Of a stretch of DNA of 64,000 bases, positions 7,918 through 16,423 are shown piece by piece. This DNA comes from Pedobacter frigidisoli (GTDB lineage: Bacteria > Bacteroidota > Bacteroidia > Sphingobacteriales > Sphingobacteriaceae). The notes beneath the pieces were generated by a model. That model was not told where the DNA came from. It did not search any database and saw only the letters and a program-made list of their open reading frames with translations. Location: assembly GCF_004331675.1 (NCBI RefSeq), contig NZ_SJSN01000011.1, forward strand, positions 124,001-188,000, written 5' to 3'. Made by a program: the position numbers and the translations under genes. Each line of letters starts with the position of its first letter. Position 1 is the stretch's first letter.

Positions 7918-9819
7918 ATGAGTGATCAGATAAAACACGAATGCGGAATCGCTTTTATTCGCCTGTTAAAACCACTTTCTTACTACCAGCAAAAGTACGG
8001 TACAGCACTTTACGGCCTTAACAAATTATACCTTTTAATGGAAAAGCAGCATAACCGAGGCCAGGATGGCGCAGGTATTGCAACCATTAAGTTGGATATG
8101 AAACCAGGCAGTAGGTACATCAGCCGATACCGGAGCATGGCTTCGAACGCGGTAGCAGATATCTTCGAATACGTACAGAACAAGTTTGTAGATATTCAAG
8201 AAAACACACCTGAATTAATGCAGGACACAGAGTGGCTCAAAAACAACGTAAGCTTTATAGGCGAGGTGTTAATGGGCCATTTGCGTTATGGTACACACGG
8301 TAAAAACAGTATCGAAAATTGCCATCCTTTTTTAAGGCAGAACAATTGGATGACGCGTAACTTGGTTATTGCAGGTAACTTCAACATGACTAACGTTGAT
8401 GAATTATTAGAGCAATTGTACGAGTTAGGTCAGCACCCAAAAGAAAAAGCGGATACCGTGACAGTTCTTGAAAAAATCGGTCACTTTTTAGATGATGAGA
8501 ATCAAGAGCTTTTCGATGAGTACAAAAAAGAGGGACATGATAATGTGGCCATCACTCAAAAAATTGCTGATAATTTAAATATTGCAAATATTCTTCGTCG
8601 CTCCGCTAAAACCTGGGATGGTGGATATTCAATTTGCGGTATGGTTGGCAATGGTGATTCTTTCATCATGCGTGATCCAGCTGGAATTCGTCCGGCTTAT
8701 TATTATTATGATGATGAAATTGTAGTTGCAGCTTCAGAAAGACCTGCCTTACAAACTGCATTTAACATTCAGTTTAAAGATGTTAAGGAGATCGACCCTG
8801 GTCATGCATTAATTATTAAGAAAAACGGTGAGGTAAGTATGGAGCAATTCCGCGAACCTACCGAAAGATTGTCTTGCTCATTCGAGCGCATCTATTTCTC
8901 TAAAGGAAGTGATGTAGAAATTTATCGCGAACGTAAACAGTTAGGTCGTTTATTAAGTGATAAAATTCTTCAGGCCGTTAATTACGATCTTAAAAATACG
9001 GTATTCTCATTTATTCCGAATACCGCAGAGGTGGCTTTCTTTGGGATGGTTGATGGGGTTCAGCGATACGTTCGTCAGCATCAAAAAGATACGTTATTGC
9101 ACCGCAAAGAGCAATTATCTGATGAGCAATTAGATGAATTGTTGTCAATGGCGCCAAGGGTAGAAAAGCTTGCCGTTAAGGATGTAAAACTGAGGACTTT
9201 CATTACCCAAGATGCTGATCGAAGTGAAATGGTTGCTCACGTTTACGATACAACCTACGGTATTATCAACAACCATCAAGATACTTTGGTGGCCTTGGAT
9301 GACTCTATTGTCCGTGGTACTACGTTAAAACAAAGTATTATCAAAATTGTAGATCGGTTACATCCCAAGAAAATTATCATTGTTTCTTCAGCACCGCAAA
9401 TTCGTTACCCTGATTGTTATGGTATCGATATGAGTAGGATGGGGCAGTTTGTGGCTTTCGATGCCGCTATTCAATTGCTAACCGAACGCGGAATGTGGCA
9501 GATTATCGAAGATGTTTATACAAAATGTAAAGCGTCTTTACTTCTACCAAAAGAAGAAATTATAAATCACGTTAAGGAGATTTATAAACCTTTTACTCCT
9601 GAAGAAATTTCAGCAAAAATTGCACAGATTATTACGCCAAAAGGCACAGTTGCAGAGGTTGAGGTGATTTATCAGAGTTTAGAAAACTTGCATGAGGCTT
9701 GTCCGAAAAATAAGGGAGATTGGTATTTCTCTGGAAACTATCCAACGCCTGGAGGTAACAAAGTGGTAAACAAGGCTTTTGTAAACTGGAAAGAAGGAAA
9801 TAATCAAAGGGCTTATTAA
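7918..9819 (+). CDS. Amidophosphoribosyltransferase-like protein (class II glutamine amidotransferase + PRTase)
   Basis: 633 residues, cytoplasmic. The N-terminal class II glutaminase domain has its nucleophile at Cys9 (HECGIAF), implying removal of an 8-residue propeptide, and shows NRGQDGAG and GHLRYGTHG. The C-terminal phosphoribosyltransferase domain carries the PRPP loop LDDSIVRGTT (about 460-469) and IRYPDCYGIDM. PurF makes phosphoribosylamine from PRPP and glutamine, the first step of purine synthesis. At 633 residues it exceeds canonical PurF (about 470-510), with extra sequence between the domains and at the C-terminus. It is therefore probably the long Bacteroidota PurF paralogue. 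The ATG start was chosen because the upstream TTG lies in the promoter box. Confidence 0.85.
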   Translation: MSDQIKHECGIAFIRLLKPLSYYQQKYGTALYGLNKLYLLMEKQHNRGQDGAGIATIKLDMKPGSRYISRYRSMASNAVADIFEYVQNKFVDIQENTPELMQDTEWLKNNVSFIGEVLMGHLRYGTHGKNSIENCHPFLRQNNWMTRNLVIAGNFNMTNVDELLEQLYELGQHPKEKADTVTVLEKIGHFLDDENQELFDEYKKEGHDNVAITQKIADNLNIANILRRSAKTWDGGYSICGMVGNGDSFIMRDPAGIRPAYYYYDDEIVVAASERPALQTAFNIQFKDVKEIDPGHALIIKKNGEVSMEQFREPTERLSCSFERIYFSKGSDVEIYRERKQLGRLLSDKILQAVNYDLKNTVFSFIPNTAEVAFFGMVDGVQRYVRQHQKDTLLHRKEQLSDEQLDELLSMAPRVEKLAVKDVKLRTFITQDADRSEMVAHVYDTTYGIINNHQDTLVALDDSIVRGTTLKQSIIKIVDRLHPKKIIIVSSAPQIRYPDCYGIDMSRMGQFVAFDAAIQLLTERGMWQIIEDVYTKCKASLLLPKEEIINHVKEIYKPFTPEEISAKIAQIITPKGTVAEVEVIYQSLENLHEACPKNKGDWYFSGNYPTPGGNKVVNKAFVNWKEGNNQRAY

Positions 9820-9846
9820 CCTTGGTCATTTTAAAAAAATAATAGA

Positions 9847-9876
9847 TAGCTCACATTTTATGTGGGCTATTTTTTT
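9847..9876 (+). terminator. Intrinsic terminator after the PurF-like gene
   Basis: TAGCTCACAT / ATGTGGGCTA stem with a TTT loop (9847-9869) followed by a run of T, starting 28 nt after the stop codon. Confidence 0.85.
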
Positions 9877-10004
9877 GCTTCAATATTTTGAGGAACGGGA
9901 CAAATTTTATCAAATATTTAGCAAAGTGCATTAAGATTACTACCTGCGTGGGAAAGACGGGCGTTCATTCTAATACCATGTTATAAACGCCAGCCATAAA
10001 CTCT

Positions 10005-10101
10005 CGTCATCCTCAGTTTGAATGGGGATCTTGATGCAAAAGGTAAATGCATTGAAATCAAATATTAAAGATGCTGAATCAAGTTCAGCATGACGATCGC
10101 C
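10005..10101. repeat. Dispersed repeat A, copy 1
   Basis: It begins CGTCATCCTCAGTTTGAATG, continues GGGATCTTGAT, and ends with AAGATGCTGAATCAAGTTCA followed by GCATGACGATCG. The right half forms a TGCTGAA/TTCAGCA hairpin, and the outer ends CGTCAT/ATGACG are inverted repeats. The same unit recurs at 10190 and, partially, at 10322 and 13388. Confidence 0.8.
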
Positions 10102-10189
10102 TAAAGCAATTTACGTGAACGATCGCCTTAAAGCAAAACATAAGGCCAAATTACACGAGCGGTCATTATTCCCACCAACTTCAAGCGGA

Positions 10190-10286
10190 CGTCATCCTTA
10201 GCTTGAATGGGGATCTTGATAAAAGAAACAATATACCTAAACGTTAGGCTTGAAAGATGCTGAATCAAGTTCAGCATGACGATCGC
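10190..10286. repeat. Dispersed repeat A, copy 2
   Basis: Near-identical ends to copy 1 (CGTCATCCTTAGCTTGAATG at the left, then GGGATCTTGAT; GATGCTGAATCAAGTTCAGC, then ATGACGATCGC, at the right) with a diverged centre. It is in the same orientation and of nearly equal length, so the two copies form an imperfect tandem array. Confidence 0.8.
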
Positions 10287-10321
10287 ATTAAGCAAAATAC
10301 GAGAACAAATTATTTGAACGG

Positions 10322-10378
10322 CCATCATCCTCAGCTTGACTGGTGATCTTAAAGATTGATGAATTCAAGCAATGATTT
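10322..10378. repeat. Dispersed repeat A, degenerate copy 3
   Basis: CATCATCCTCAGCTTGACTG, then GTGATCTT, matches the left half of repeat A. The right half has decayed to GATTGATGAATTCAAGCAAT without the terminal ATGACG. Confidence 0.55.
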
Positions 10379-10467
10379 GAGTCTACACGAAAAATTTTGT
10401 TGCTAGTCTTTTTTGAACTGATGAATGGAATTCAAGGTAGGAAACCTATTTCAATAAACCTGACATT

Positions 10468-10555
10468 CGCGTAAAGCCCCGAGGCAATCTTTATTTGCCG
10501 AGGACTTGCAGCATTGGCAGGACTAACATTAATATTAGCAATGCCCTAGCTTTAC
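10468..10555. repeat. Dispersed repeat B, copy 1
   Basis: CGCGTAAAGCCCCGAG, then after a spacer GGACTTGCAGCATTGGCAGG. The same two blocks recur in the same order at 27990-28087. The copy is bracketed by GTAAAGC / GCTTTAC (10471 and 10549) and may fold behind the LysE gene. Confidence 0.55.
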
Positions 10556-10570
10556 TAATTTTTAAAAACA

Positions 10571-11197
10571 CTAAGCATAAAACTGAATGTAAGTCTTATA
10601 AATTAACCAGAATGCAAATATTATGATGATTACACCAGCGATCTTGTTAAGTGCTTTCAGGGCATCTTCCTTTATTTTGTAACGTAATTTGCTGGAGTAA
10701 AAGCTTTTGGTAGCATCGATACTCAACTGTGTTGCCATTGCGATGAAAAAGCAAACTAGTTTTTCATTCAACATATTATTTAGTTTTACTGATATGATGC
10801 CACTTACAATAATCCAAAACATTAAGGTAGAGGGAGTGAGGATGCACATAAAAAATCCCTTTATTACAAAGCCCCTTTTACTCACCTTTTGCAGGGTTTT
10901 ACTATCATAATTTACGGTGATTTTCGAAACTAAATAATAGATACCAACCGCAAGTAGAAAGATACCACCAATGGTACCTACATATTTATCAAAACTGGCT
11001 TTATAATCGAAAAACTGGCTACCAAAAAGTACTAGGGCAATAAGGATAATATCACTAATTATTACACCAATAGCTAAAGAAAACCCGGCCATAAAGCCTC
11101 TTTCTATACTGGTTTTAATCATTGCAAAAAATACTGGACCTGTTAAAAACGACGAAATAATCCCTGCCCCAATACCTAATAATATGGCTTCAAACAT
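10571..11197 (-). CDS. LysE-family amino acid exporter
   Basis: 208-residue inner membrane protein with about six hydrophobic segments. The N-terminal family signature is FLTGPVFFAMIKTSIERGF, followed by a second segment GVIISDIILIALVLFG and the C-terminal STLMFWIIVSG region, as in LysE/RhtB exporters. These proteins export amino acids such as lysine, arginine, homoserine or threonine; the substrate cannot be read from sequence. It starts at ATG and is divergent from the MFS gene, with 143 nt between the two starts. Confidence 0.88.
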   Translation of the reverse strand: MFEAILLGIGAGIISSFLTGPVFFAMIKTSIERGFMAGFSLAIGVIISDIILIALVLFGSQFFDYKASFDKYVGTIGGIFLLAVGIYYLVSKITVNYDSKTLQKVSKRGFVIKGFFMCILTPSTLMFWIIVSGIISVKLNNMLNEKLVCFFIAMATQLSIDATKSFYSSKLRYKIKEDALKALNKIAGVIIIIFAFWLIYKTYIQFYA

Positions 11198-11340
11198 GTA
11201 TTGTATTGTTTATAATATGCGAATATGCAATTTTATAGCTAAACATATGGCATTTATTTTTGTTGCATTAGTTGCATAAAAGTTACCCTTTTTTAATTTT
11301 TTTTTATTTATGTTTAGCCCCACTAAAACTAATTTTAAAA

Positions 11341-12777
11341 ATGAGTTCAGAACAGACACAAACCAAGTGGGGGCAATTTATTCCCTTAGTTACCGTATTC
11401 TTTTTTTGGGGCTTTGTTGCCGCTAGTAATGATATTTTGATCCCTGTTTTTAAGAAAGCTTTTGATTTATCTCAAGCCGAAAGTCAGTTGGTTTCATTAG
11501 CATTCTATATTGCTTACACCGTTGGTGCATTAATATATAACGGTATTTCTGTTTTAATGAAACAGGATATTGTTAATAAATTAGGGTATAAAAACTCTCT
11601 TGCACTTGGATTAGTTATTTCTGCACTTGGAACACTCTTGTTCTACCCAGCAGCAAATCTTCATTCATTTCCTTTAATGCTTTCAGGCTTATTTATTGTT
11701 GCTTTAGGTTTCTCACTACAGCAAACTGTAGCTAACCCATTGGCAATTGCATTGGGGCCTATTACAACAGGTTCGCAACGCTTAACGTTGGCTGGAGGTA
11801 TTAATAATTTTGGAACTACCATTGGTCCACTTATTGTAAGTTTTGCTATTTTTGGTTCGGCTGCAAATGCTACAACTAACATTAGCATTGAAAGTGTTAA
11901 GATTCCTTATTTAATTTTAGGTGTTGCATTTATAGCTGTTGCTATTTTCCTAAAAATGTCTTCACTTCCCGATCGACCAACTTTAGTAGAAGCTACATCT
12001 GACGATACTAAATCGATTAAGGGGTCTGCATTGAAATATCCTCAATTGGTTTTGGGTATGATTGCCATTTTCGTTTACGTGGGTGTAGAAGTTTCTACGG
12101 CAAGTAATTTACCTGCGTATATGGAGAAAGATTTAGGTTTTGCTATTAAGGATATCGCACCCTATATTTCGCTTTATTGGGCAAGTATGATGATTGGCAG
12201 GTGGACTGGTGCTGTTGAGGCTTTTACTGATAATATCAGTACCCAAAAGGTATTAAGATTTATTGCGCCATATTTAGCATTTGGCATTTTCTTAGCTGTT
12301 AATGCCATAGCCAAGCATGATTTAGCACCATTTTATGTTTATGGTTTAATCATTTTGGTATTAATAGGAGCAGATATGGCTAGTAAAGGTAATCCTGCTC
12401 GTATGCTATTAATATTTTCAACAATAGGAATTATCGCATTATTGATTGGAATGTTTACTAAGGGAATGGTAAGTGTTTATGCCATTACAAGTGTTGGTTT
12501 ATTCTGTAGCACTTTGTGGCCTTGTATTTTCACTTTAGCGGTGAGTGGTTTAGGTAAGCATACCAGTCAAGGTAGTAGCTTCTTAATCATGATGATTATG
12601 GGTGGCGGTATTATTAGCTGGGCTCAAGGGGCAGTTTCTGAGTTCACTGGTATTCAATATAGTTATGTAGTTGGCATTATTTGTTTTGCTTATTTGGCAT
12701 TTTATGCTTGGAGAGTTAGTGGGATATTGAGATCTCAAGGAATAAGTTTCGATAAAAAACTTTCTGGCGGACATTAA
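11341..12777 (+). CDS. FucP-like sugar MFS transporter
   Basis: 478-residue, twelve-segment inner membrane transporter of the FucP/GlcP branch of the major facilitator superfamily, proton-coupled importers of fucose, glucose or galactose. The N-terminal FFFWGFVAASNDILIPVFK is the hallmark of this branch, followed by GFSLQQTVANPLA and the GGINNFGTTIGPL segment. I start at ATG 11341 (MSSEQTQTKW); an earlier in-frame TTG at 11272 would add 23 unlikely residues. A terminator follows directly. It is monocistronic, and no sugar kinase or regulator is adjacent to define the substrate. Confidence 0.88.
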   Translation: MSSEQTQTKWGQFIPLVTVFFFWGFVAASNDILIPVFKKAFDLSQAESQLVSLAFYIAYTVGALIYNGISVLMKQDIVNKLGYKNSLALGLVISALGTLLFYPAANLHSFPLMLSGLFIVALGFSLQQTVANPLAIALGPITTGSQRLTLAGGINNFGTTIGPLIVSFAIFGSAANATTNISIESVKIPYLILGVAFIAVAIFLKMSSLPDRPTLVEATSDDTKSIKGSALKYPQLVLGMIAIFVYVGVEVSTASNLPAYMEKDLGFAIKDIAPYISLYWASMMIGRWTGAVEAFTDNISTQKVLRFIAPYLAFGIFLAVNAIAKHDLAPFYVYGLIILVLIGADMASKGNPARMLLIFSTIGIIALLIGMFTKGMVSVYAITSVGLFCSTLWPCIFTLAVSGLGKHTSQGSSFLIMMIMGGGIISWAQGAVSEFTGIQYSYVVGIICFAYLAFYAWRVSGILRSQGISFDKKLSGGH

Positions 12778-12797
12778 TTTTTATAAAGTATTTTTAC

Positions 12798-12829
12798 AGC
12801 CACAAAGATTAATTTCTTTGTGGCTTTCT
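12798..12829 (+). terminator. Intrinsic terminator after the MFS transporter gene
   Basis: AGCCACAAAGA / TCTTTGTGGCT stem (12798-12825) followed by TTCTTATTTT. It lies directly upstream of the next gene's ATG at 12840. Confidence 0.8.
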
Positions 12830-12839
12830 TATTTTAACG

Positions 12840-13307
12840 ATGAAAGACATTAAACCCAGCTTTGATACCATATTCATGAATCTGGCTACTGATTTAGCCG
12901 CCCGTTCGCATTGCGTACGTGCACATGTTGGTGCAGTTTTAACAAAAGATACTAGAATTATCTCCATCGGTTATAATGGTCCGCCGGCTGGAACTCATAA
13001 TTGTGATGAAGAATGGCCAGAACACGGCTGTGCCAGAGATAGCAAAGGCAGTTGTTCGCTGGCCTTACATGCGGAGGAAAATGCAATTTTATATGCTTCC
13101 AAAAATGGATCAAAAATAGAGGGATGTACGCTTTACACCACTTTATCTCCTTGCATTGCTTGTGCAAGATTGATTTTATCTTCAGGAATTAAGTTGGTTT
13201 ATTATTCGAAATCTTACGCAGCTTATAAAGGTTTGCCTAGTGATGAAGGCGTGGATTTCTTAAGAAAGTTTGGGGTGGAAGTGAAGTTGATGGAATCGGA
13301 GGTATGA
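12840..13307 (+). CDS. Deoxycytidylate (dCMP) deaminase family protein
   Basis: 155 residues, cytoplasmic zinc enzyme. The catalytic motif LHAEENAI supplies the first zinc ligand and the general base Glu; SPCIACARL supplies the two zinc cysteines. An N-terminal SHCVRAHVGAV and a Cys/His-rich insert (CDEEWPEHGCARDSKGSC) match dCMP deaminase / ComEB proteins. These convert dCMP to dUMP, feeding thymidylate synthesis. The length is typical. The start is the ATG 11 nt after the terminator of the previous gene, so it probably relies on its own promoter or on read-through. Confidence 0.9.
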   Translation: MKDIKPSFDTIFMNLATDLAARSHCVRAHVGAVLTKDTRIISIGYNGPPAGTHNCDEEWPEHGCARDSKGSCSLALHAEENAILYASKNGSKIEGCTLYTTLSPCIACARLILSSGIKLVYYSKSYAAYKGLPSDEGVDFLRKFGVEVKLMESEV

Positions 13308-13387
13308 TTGGTTAACTGCTTGAATTGGTTTAGTAGTTCAGTTTGAAATCTTAATAACTAAAAGAAGTTTGCAGGGCGGCTTAGCAT

Positions 13388-13418
13388 GAAAGATGCTGAA
13401 GTAAATTCAGCATGACGA
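13388..13418. repeat. Dispersed repeat A, partial copy 4 (right half)
   Basis: GAAAGATGCTGAAGTAAATT, then CAGCATGACG, corresponds to the right-hand hairpin half of repeat A at 10.0-10.3 kb, with two substitutions in the loop. It lies between the dCMP deaminase gene and guaA. Confidence 0.6.
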
Positions 13419-13538
13419 AATGGCGAGCCAATTCGTCCTAAAAGTACTTTCAATTTAAATATTAATCGAACTCAGGTTATATCGTAATTTTGCTAGCAAT
13501 TAGGCAATAAAACAATTTAACAATTCCCTTTCTTTATC

Positions 13539-13546
13539 TATCTTTG
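13539..13546 (+). promoter_or_regulatory. -7 promoter box of guaA, 3 nt before the ATG
   Basis: TATCTTTG matches TAnnTTTG exactly, followed by CGG and then the ATG at 13550. The expected transcription start falls on or within a few bases of the ATG, so the mRNA may be leaderless. The in-frame TTG at 13544 is part of this box. Confidence 0.65.
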
Positions 13547-13549
13547 CGG

Positions 13550-15079
13550 ATGCAAGAAAAAATCATAATCGTCGATTTTGGTTCGCAGTTTACACAACTC
13601 ATAGCCCGTAGAGTTCGCGAACTAAATATTTACTGTGAAATATATCCATTCAATAATCTTCCCGAAATTACTGAAGATGTAAAAGGTGTTATCTTTTCAG
13701 GTAGCCCATACTCTGTTCGTCAAGATGATGCTCCTCAAATTGACTTAGCTAATTACCACACGAAATACCCATTATTGGCCGTTTGTTATGGCGCTCAATA
13801 TATCGCTCAACAATCAGGTGGCGATGTTCAACCCTCTTCTACGCGTGAGTATGGTCGTGCCAACTTGAGTTTTGTAAATCAAGAAAATAAATTATTTAAG
13901 GGAATTAATATCGATTCGCAAGTGTGGATGAGCCATGGTGATACCATTACCAGCATTCCAGAAAATTTTGAATTAATTGCCAGTACCGATAGTGTAAGGG
14001 TTGCAGCTTATCACATCAAAGATTCTAATACGTATGCCATTCAGTTTCATCCTGAGGTAACGCACAGTATTGATGGTAAGGTTTTATTGGAAAACTTCCT
14101 TGTAGATATTTGTGGTTGTAGCCAAGATTGGACTTCTGCAGCATTTATTGAAACTACAATTGCCGAATTACAAGAAACCTTGGGTAACGATAAAGTTGTT
14201 TTAGGTTTATCTGGTGGTGTTGATAGTAGCGTTGCTGCCGTTCTTTTACACAAGGCAATTGGCACAAACTTACACTGTATTTTTGTTGATAATGGCCTTT
14301 TGCGAAAGGATGAATACGAACAGGTGCTTGAGCAATACAAACACATGGGCTTAAACATTAAAGGAATTGATGCAAAGGATCGTTTTTTAAGTCAGCTTGC
14401 TGGATTAAAAGACCCTGAATTAAAACGTAAGGCTATTGGCCGTGTATTTATAGAGGTTTTTGATGATGCTGCGCATGAGTTGACTGGTGTAAATTGGTTG
14501 GGTCAAGGTACAATTTATCCTGATGTAATCGAGTCGATCTCAGTAAACGGACCATCAGCAACAATTAAATCTCACCATAATGTTGGCGGTTTGCCAGATT
14601 TCATGAAATTGAAAGTAGTTGAGCCTTTAAAAACCTTATTTAAGGATGAGGTTCGTAGAGTGGGTAAGGCCTTAGGAATTGATGATGTGATTTTAGGTCG
14701 CCACCCTTTCCCAGGTCCAGGTTTGGCCATCCGTATTCTAGGTGATGTAACTCCAGAAAAAGTAGAAATTCTTCAACATGCAGATGCCATTTATATTCAC
14801 GAGTTAAAAGCTGCTGGTTTATATGATAAGGTTTGGCAGGCAGGAGCAATCTTTTTGCCAGTGCAATCTGTTGGTGTAATGGGCGATGAACGTACTTACG
14901 AAAACGTAATCTGCTTACGTGCTGTAGAATCAGTAGATGGTATGACAGCAGATTGGTGTCATTTACCATACGATGTTTTAGCGAAAATCTCTAATGAGAT
15001 CATCAATAAGGTAAAGGGTATCAATAGAGTTGTTTATGATATCAGTTCTAAACCACCTGCTACTATTGAGTGGGAATAA
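13550..15079 (+). CDS. guaA: GMP synthase (glutamine-hydrolysing)
   Basis: 509 residues. Converts XMP to GMP with ATP and glutamine in the cytoplasm. The N-terminal class I amidotransferase has nucleophile Cys79 (AVCYGAQ) and the FHPEVTHS His/Glu pair. The ATP pyrophosphatase P-loop is SGGVDSS (221-227). The C-terminal dimerisation domain ends KPPATIEWE, as in other GuaA proteins. The length is normal. The start is ATG 13550, immediately after a perfect -7 box; the preceding TTG belongs to the promoter. A hairpin follows the gene before the downstream lipoprotein gene. Confidence 0.97.
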   Translation: MQEKIIIVDFGSQFTQLIARRVRELNIYCEIYPFNNLPEITEDVKGVIFSGSPYSVRQDDAPQIDLANYHTKYPLLAVCYGAQYIAQQSGGDVQPSSTREYGRANLSFVNQENKLFKGINIDSQVWMSHGDTITSIPENFELIASTDSVRVAAYHIKDSNTYAIQFHPEVTHSIDGKVLLENFLVDICGCSQDWTSAAFIETTIAELQETLGNDKVVLGLSGGVDSSVAAVLLHKAIGTNLHCIFVDNGLLRKDEYEQVLEQYKHMGLNIKGIDAKDRFLSQLAGLKDPELKRKAIGRVFIEVFDDAAHELTGVNWLGQGTIYPDVIESISVNGPSATIKSHHNVGGLPDFMKLKVVEPLKTLFKDEVRRVGKALGIDDVILGRHPFPGPGLAIRILGDVTPEKVEILQHADAIYIHELKAAGLYDKVWQAGAIFLPVQSVGVMGDERTYENVICLRAVESVDGMTADWCHLPYDVLAKISNEIINKVKGINRVVYDISSKPPATIEWE

Positions 15080-15135
15080 TTCAGGTGGGAGTTTTCAGTT
15101 TGGAGTTTTCAGTCCAAACTACATAAAATATAGAT

Positions 15136-15174
15136 TATGCTAGCAAGGTGGAATAAACTTTGCTAGCATATTTT
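15136..15174 (+). terminator. Hairpin terminator after guaA
   Basis: Perfect 11-bp inverted repeat TATGCTAGCAA / TTGCTAGCATA (15136-15146 and 15160-15170) followed by TTTTG, 56 nt past the guaA stop. A second small stem, GTTTGGA/TCCAAAC (about 15097-15118), precedes it. Confidence 0.65.
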
Positions 15175-15190
15175 GTTAAATACAATAGGT

Positions 15191-16402
15191 ATGAATTTTA
15201 AAAGGAGTTATTGGGTATTGGTTTTGTCTACATTGGTTTTAGGTGCTTGCTCACCTAAAATAAGAACACCAAAGCCTGAACCCAGTAAACCTGTAGAACA
15301 GGACAAGCCTATAGAGAAAAAACCAGTTAAAAAGTTTACCCAAGCAAGTATTTCTTTACTTGTTCCTTTTAAGCTGGATGAGCTAAACTTAAAAACGGCA
15401 ACCAAATCTGATATCGAAAAGTATGCAATGCCAATCGATTTTTATCAAGGCTTTAAGCTTGGGTTGGATTCGGCTGCATCGTCTGGATTGAATTTTAAGC
15501 TTAATGTTTTTGATACGCAGGATGATAACGCTCATATCTCATTGCTTTATAAAAATGAGCGTTTTAAACAAAGCAATTTAATTGTTGGTCCCGTTTTTCC
15601 CGAGGGACAAAAGTTTATAACCAATTATTCAAAGGAAAATAACGCAATGGTTGTATCGCCATTGGCAGCCTCTGGGCCATCAGAATTTAATAACCCTAAC
15701 CTCATCTCAGTTGTTAATAATATCGAACTCCATGGACAAAAGATCGCATCTTACATTACAAAAAATTATAATCCTACCAATACAATCGTTGTTTTAATTA
15801 ATCCTAAGAAAACTGAGGATGAGCAATTTGCACTTCCAATAAAAGCATACTTAAAGGCAAATACGAAATTTATTGTACAGGAGTATGTATCCTCTTATGC
15901 TTTCGAAACAAAAATGATTAAGGGAAAACAATATGCTGTTGTATTAACCTCTTCAGATCGGGCATTCGTTTTACCAACCATTGAAAAGCTTTTAAAATTG
16001 AAGAATTTGCCAACTGGTGGCTATAATATTAATTTATTTGGTCATCCAAACTGGGTTAAGCAAAATTATCCTGCTGATAAGCTTCAGGCTTTAAATACAA
16101 TCATCAGTTCTTCTTATAAGATAGATTACAAAAATGCCGCTGTGGTTACATTTATTAAAAAGTACCGCTATAAATATGGCTTTGAGCCAGGTGAATATGC
16201 CTTTAAAGGGTTTGATATTGGTTTTTATTTCGGTAAACTATTAGCTACCTATGGGGAGGATTATAAAAATTACATCACAAAAGATAAGTACAAAGGGCTT
16301 CATAATAATTTTTCTTTTATTCATGATGAAAAATTAGGTTATATTAACACCAGTGTTATGCTGTTGAAGTATAAAAACTTCGCATTAAATATTATCGAAT
16401 AA
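15191..16402 (+). CDS. Lipoprotein with type 1 periplasmic-binding-protein-like fold
   Basis: 403 residues, exported as a lipoprotein (LVLGAC, lipid Cys20), then a Lys/Pro-rich linker (about 25-50) and a domain like the amino-acid ABC substrate-binding (Leu/Ile/Val-type) fold: DFYQGFKLGLDSA near the start, IVGPVFPEGQ, VVSPLAASGPSEFNNPNL, and a C-terminal YAFKGFDIGFYFGKLL. Bacteroidota often carry such a protein, sometimes with LysM repeats, beside guaA; no LysM repeat is present here. No ABC permease genes adjoin it, so transport is not implied. Start ATG 15191 was chosen because the longer TTG version lacks a proper signal start. Confidence 0.75.
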   Translation: MNFKRSYWVLVLSTLVLGACSPKIRTPKPEPSKPVEQDKPIEKKPVKKFTQASISLLVPFKLDELNLKTATKSDIEKYAMPIDFYQGFKLGLDSAASSGLNFKLNVFDTQDDNAHISLLYKNERFKQSNLIVGPVFPEGQKFITNYSKENNAMVVSPLAASGPSEFNNPNLISVVNNIELHGQKIASYITKNYNPTNTIVVLINPKKTEDEQFALPIKAYLKANTKFIVQEYVSSYAFETKMIKGKQYAVVLTSSDRAFVLPTIEKLLKLKNLPTGGYNINLFGHPNWVKQNYPADKLQALNTIISSSYKIDYKNAAVVTFIKKYRYKYGFEPGEYAFKGFDIGFYFGKLLATYGEDYKNYITKDKYKGLHNNFSFIHDEKLGYINTSVMLLKYKNFALNIIE

Positions 16403-16423
16403 TAATCAACCACTTTTTTCTCT

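Larger units (their letters stand above)
9877..10570. other. Gene-free repeat region between the PurF-like gene and the LysE gene
   Basis: About 690 bases without a credible gene. It holds three head-to-tail copies (one degenerate) of a GTCATCCTCAG...TTCAGCATGACG repeat and one copy of a second repeat family with the GGACTTGCAGCATT core. Both are listed separately. Confidence 0.7.

Noticed and set aside
15173..15190. Upstream TTG start for the periplasmic-binding-like lipoprotein
   Set aside because: It lies at the end of the guaA terminator; ATG 15191 gives a standard lipoprotein signal with Cys20.
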